DNA of 64,000 nt from Limnohabitans sp. Bal53 (lineage in GTDB: Bacteria; Pseudomonadota; Gammaproteobacteria; Burkholderiales; Burkholderiaceae_C), in the NCBI RefSeq assembly GCF_003063355.1, contig NZ_NESH01000002.1, positions 310,001-374,000 on the forward strand, given 5' to 3'. A program made the translations under genes and the position numbers. Positions within the stretch are counted from its first letter, which is position 1; each line of letters opens with the position of its first letter. Under the pieces are notes generated by a model. That model was not told the DNA's origin and ran no database searches. It saw nothing but the letters and a program-made list of their open reading frames with translations. Positions 61,861 through 64,000 of this stretch are shown in pieces.

Positions 61861-63030
61861 TCACAGCCGCTTGAGGCGCTCGATCGCTGCCAACAGGGTT
61901 TCGTCTTTTTTGGCAAAACAAAAGCGGATGACTTTTTGGTCGAAGCCGTTGCCATAAAAGGCAGACAAGGGGATGGCGGCCACGCCGATTTCGGCGGTGA
62001 GCCATTGGCAGAAGTCGGCTTCGCTCAGGTGTTTTTCGGGCACTTTCAGATCCGACATGTCCACGCACTGGAAGTAGGTGCCTTCGCCAGGCAGCAGCTT
62101 GAACGAGGTTTGCGCCAAGCCTTGGCGGAACAGGTCGCGTTTGCGCTGGTAAAAGGCGGGTAGCTCCAAATAGGGCGTGGGGTCTGCCATGTAGCGGGCC
62201 AGGGCGTGTTGCATGGGGGTGTTGACGGTGAACACCATGAATTGGTGCACCTTGCGCAGCTCGGCTGTGTATTCGGCGGGGGCGGCCACCGTGCCGACTT
62301 TCCACCCGGTCACATGGTAGGTTTTGCCAAAGCTGGAGACGATGAATGCGCGTGCGGCCAGGCCCTCAAATTGGGCGGCGCTCCAGTGCTGCAGCGGTGC
62401 GTAGACCATGTGTTCATAGACTTCGTCGCTGATCAGCACCACGTTGGTGGGCATCAGGATCTCTTGCAGGGTCAGCATTTCCTCGCGGCTCCAGACCATG
62501 CCGCTGGGGTTGTGCGGGGTGTTGATCAGGATGGCGCGGGTGCGCGGGCCGATGGCGGCGCGGATGCGGTCGAAGTCGGGCCTGAAGCTGCCGGGGGTCA
62601 GGGGCACCCGCACCACGCGGCCACCGGCCAGCTCGATGTTTGGCACATAGCTGTCGTAGCAGGGTTCGAGCACGATGACCTCGTCGCCCGGGTGCACGAT
62701 GGCCAGGATGATCGCCAAAATGGCCTGCGTGGCCCCGGCGGTGACGGTGATTTCAGTGTTGGCGTTGTAACGGCGACCGTACAGGGCTTCGATTTTGGCG
62801 GCCACGGCTTCGCGCAACGGTGCCACGCCAGGCATGGGCGGGTATTGGTTGAGGCCTTCGCGCATGGCGTCGTTCACCAAGTCGGTCAGGCGGGGGGCGC
62901 ATGGAAAGTCCGGAAAGCCTTGGCCGAGATTGACGGCTTTTTTCTCAGCGGCCAGGGCCGACATGACGGTGAAGATGGTGGTGCCCATGTTGGGCGCCTT
63001 GGAGACGAGGGCAGGGGGGGTGGCGTTCAT
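61861..63030 (-). CDS. Class I aminotransferase (methionine aminotransferase-like)
   Basis: A 389-residue fold-type I PLP enzyme closest in pattern to YbdL/kynurenine aminotransferases. Landmarks are NLGQGFPDFPCAP, NTPHNPSGMVWS, SDEVYEHMVY and the PLP lysine in SSFGKTYHVTGWKVG. ATG 63030 (MNATPPALVSK) is the start; an in-frame TTG six bases earlier is less likely. It lies 21 bases downstream of the CysB-like regulator on the same strand, which hints at a role in methionine or sulfur metabolism. Confidence 0.88.
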   Translation of the reverse strand: MNATPPALVSKAPNMGTTIFTVMSALAAEKKAVNLGQGFPDFPCAPRLTDLVNDAMREGLNQYPPMPGVAPLREAVAAKIEALYGRRYNANTEITVTAGATQAILAIILAIVHPGDEVIVLEPCYDSYVPNIELAGGRVVRVPLTPGSFRPDFDRIRAAIGPRTRAILINTPHNPSGMVWSREEMLTLQEILMPTNVVLISDEVYEHMVYAPLQHWSAAQFEGLAARAFIVSSFGKTYHVTGWKVGTVAAPAEYTAELRKVHQFMVFTVNTPMQHALARYMADPTPYLELPAFYQRKRDLFRQGLAQTSFKLLPGEGTYFQCVDMSDLKVPEKHLSEADFCQWLTAEIGVAAIPLSAFYGNGFDQKVIRFCFAKKDETLLAAIERLKRL

Positions 63031-63051
63031 GTGCAAGAGAAGAAGCAGGGT

Positions 63052-63993
63052 TCAGAGTTCGTAATCGGTGACGTGGCCGGTCATGGCGCGGGCAATCAGG
63101 GGTGCGGTGAGGCGGTCGCTCAGCAGTTCTGCAAACTGGTAAACAAACTGGCGCAAATAAGCCCCGCGCTTGAAGGCTACGCGGGCCACGTTCATGCCCA
63201 GGAGTTGACCCAAGGGGCGAACAGCCAGATCTTTGACCGGGTCGTCTTGCACCGCCATTTCGGCCACGATGCCAATGCCCAGCCCCAAGCGCACATAGGT
63301 CTTGATGACGTCCGAGTCGATGGCTTCGAGGGCGATGCGGGGGGTGATTTTCTTGGCCGCAAAGGCTTGGTCAATGCGGCTGCGACCCGTGAACGAAGGG
63401 TGGTAAGTGATGAGCGGTTCGTTGGCGATGTCTTCGAGCGAGAGGTGGCTTTTGCTGGCCAGTGGGTGGTCCAGTGGCAGCACCAGCACGTGTTGCCATT
63501 CGTAGCAGGGCAGGGTCACCAGGTCTTCGTAGGCTGACAGGGATTCGGTGGCAATGCCAATCTCGGCGGTGTCGTCGAGCAGCATTTTGGCCACTTGATC
63601 TGGCGCACCCTGGTGCAAGCTGATGTTGACCTTGGGGTATTTGTCCCGCAGTTTGGCCACAGGCACAGGCAGCACATATCGGGCCTGGGTGTGGGTGGTG
63701 GCGATGGACAGGGTGCCACTGTCTTGAGCGCTGTATTGCTCGCCAATTTTTTTCAGATTGCCCACTTCCCGCAGGATCAGCTCGATGCTGTGCAGCACAT
63801 GCTGGCCCGGCTCGGTGATGCGTTTGAGCCGCTTGCCGTGACGGGCAAAGATTTCAATGCCCAGCTCTTCTTCGAGTTCGATGATGGCCTTGGACACGCC
63901 GGGCTGCGAGGTGTGCAGGGCCTTAGCGGTTTCAGTCAGGTTGAGGTTGCGGCGGGCGGCTTCTTGGACAAAGCGAAATTGGTGTAGGTTCAT
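63052..63993 (-). CDS. CysB-like LysR transcription regulator
   Basis: A 313-residue LysR-type regulator closely resembling CysB/Cbl. The N-terminal helix-turn-helix is LNLTETAKALHTSQPGVSKA, and a substrate-binding domain follows with TTHTQARYVLP and ITYHPSFTGRSRID, typical of the CysB group that senses acetylserine or sulfate. It is complete, ending seven bases from the window edge. The gene it controls is likely divergent and outside the window. The aminotransferase downstream may be coregulated. Confidence 0.9.
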   Translation of the reverse strand: MNLHQFRFVQEAARRNLNLTETAKALHTSQPGVSKAIIELEEELGIEIFARHGKRLKRITEPGQHVLHSIELILREVGNLKKIGEQYSAQDSGTLSIATTHTQARYVLPVPVAKLRDKYPKVNISLHQGAPDQVAKMLLDDTAEIGIATESLSAYEDLVTLPCYEWQHVLVLPLDHPLASKSHLSLEDIANEPLITYHPSFTGRSRIDQAFAAKKITPRIALEAIDSDVIKTYVRLGLGIGIVAEMAVQDDPVKDLAVRPLGQLLGMNVARVAFKRGAYLRQFVYQFAELLSDRLTAPLIARAMTGHVTDYEL

Positions 63994-64000
63994 ATGCTTA

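Noticed and set aside
60776..62305. Long 509-codon version of the hydrolase gene
   Set aside because: The first 159 codons overlap the aminotransferase gene antisense or in another frame and look non-coding; ATG 61828 gives a proper lipoprotein signal.

Overview
The window is a continuous stretch of bacterial chromosome, GC-rich and densely coding, with no insertion sequence, prophage, CRISPR array or rRNA that I can see. Protein families and gene order point to a betaproteobacterium of the order Burkholderiales, most likely family Comamonadaceae. The supporting points are the hom-thrC-moeA-moaD-moaE run, dapC-dapE-prmB, smc-zipA-ligA, the thrS-infC-rpmI-rplT-pheST-ihfA block, a monomeric NADP isocitrate dehydrogenase, and histone-H1-like lysine/alanine tails. 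A gene that closely matches bciA (8-vinyl reductase of bacteriochlorophyll synthesis) suggests a phototrophic or once-phototrophic freshwater lineage such as Limnohabitans, Rhodoferax or Rubrivivax. That placement is inference.

Layout: 1-4673, threonine synthesis (hom, cut by the window edge, then thrC) followed by molybdopterin genes moeA, moaD and moaE. 4703-9735, an unknown protein, clpB and a TPP-dependent acetolactate-synthase-like enzyme. 9738-14670, a hairpin-rich convergent junction, a SWIB/H1-like DNA-binding protein, then convergent aceA and icd, the two enzymes that compete for isocitrate; the aceA promoter region carries two tandem copies of a palindromic site. 14844-22564, the translation block thrS-infC-rpmI-rplT-pheS-pheT-ihfA and a DUF1840 gene; infC appears to start at a rare AUC codon and pheST follows a terminator/attenuator. 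22568-28157, a DUF192 secreted protein, a cold-shock protein with a tail, clpS-clpA and a HerA-like ATPase.

28229-35948 is a long collinear run, yebC-purD-acyltransferase-hemF-nadD-rsfS-rlmH-maf-rng, whose members overlap or nearly touch; its rsfS carries a very unusual H1-like tail of about 130 residues. 35955-42652 holds msbA (convergent with rng), tolB-pal-cpoB without tolQRA, a YeeE/YedE transporter and tcdA. 42697-42772 is tRNA-Lys(UUU), closed by a strong terminator. 42981-48647 (minus strand) holds an ABC-F ATPase, prmB, dapE and dapC, with no dapD between dapC and dapE. 48808-55569 is smc-zipA-ligA. 55658-63993 holds def, an acyl-CoA synthetase, a serine hydrolase, bciA, a lipoprotein alpha/beta hydrolase, a class I aminotransferase and a CysB-like LysR regulator at the right edge.

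Most of the window is housekeeping. The parts that deserve a second look are the regulatory architecture around aceA/icd, the two H1-like tails (the SWIB protein and RsfS), the AUC start of infC, the pheS leader, the isolated bciA, and the displaced partners of the dap and tol clusters.
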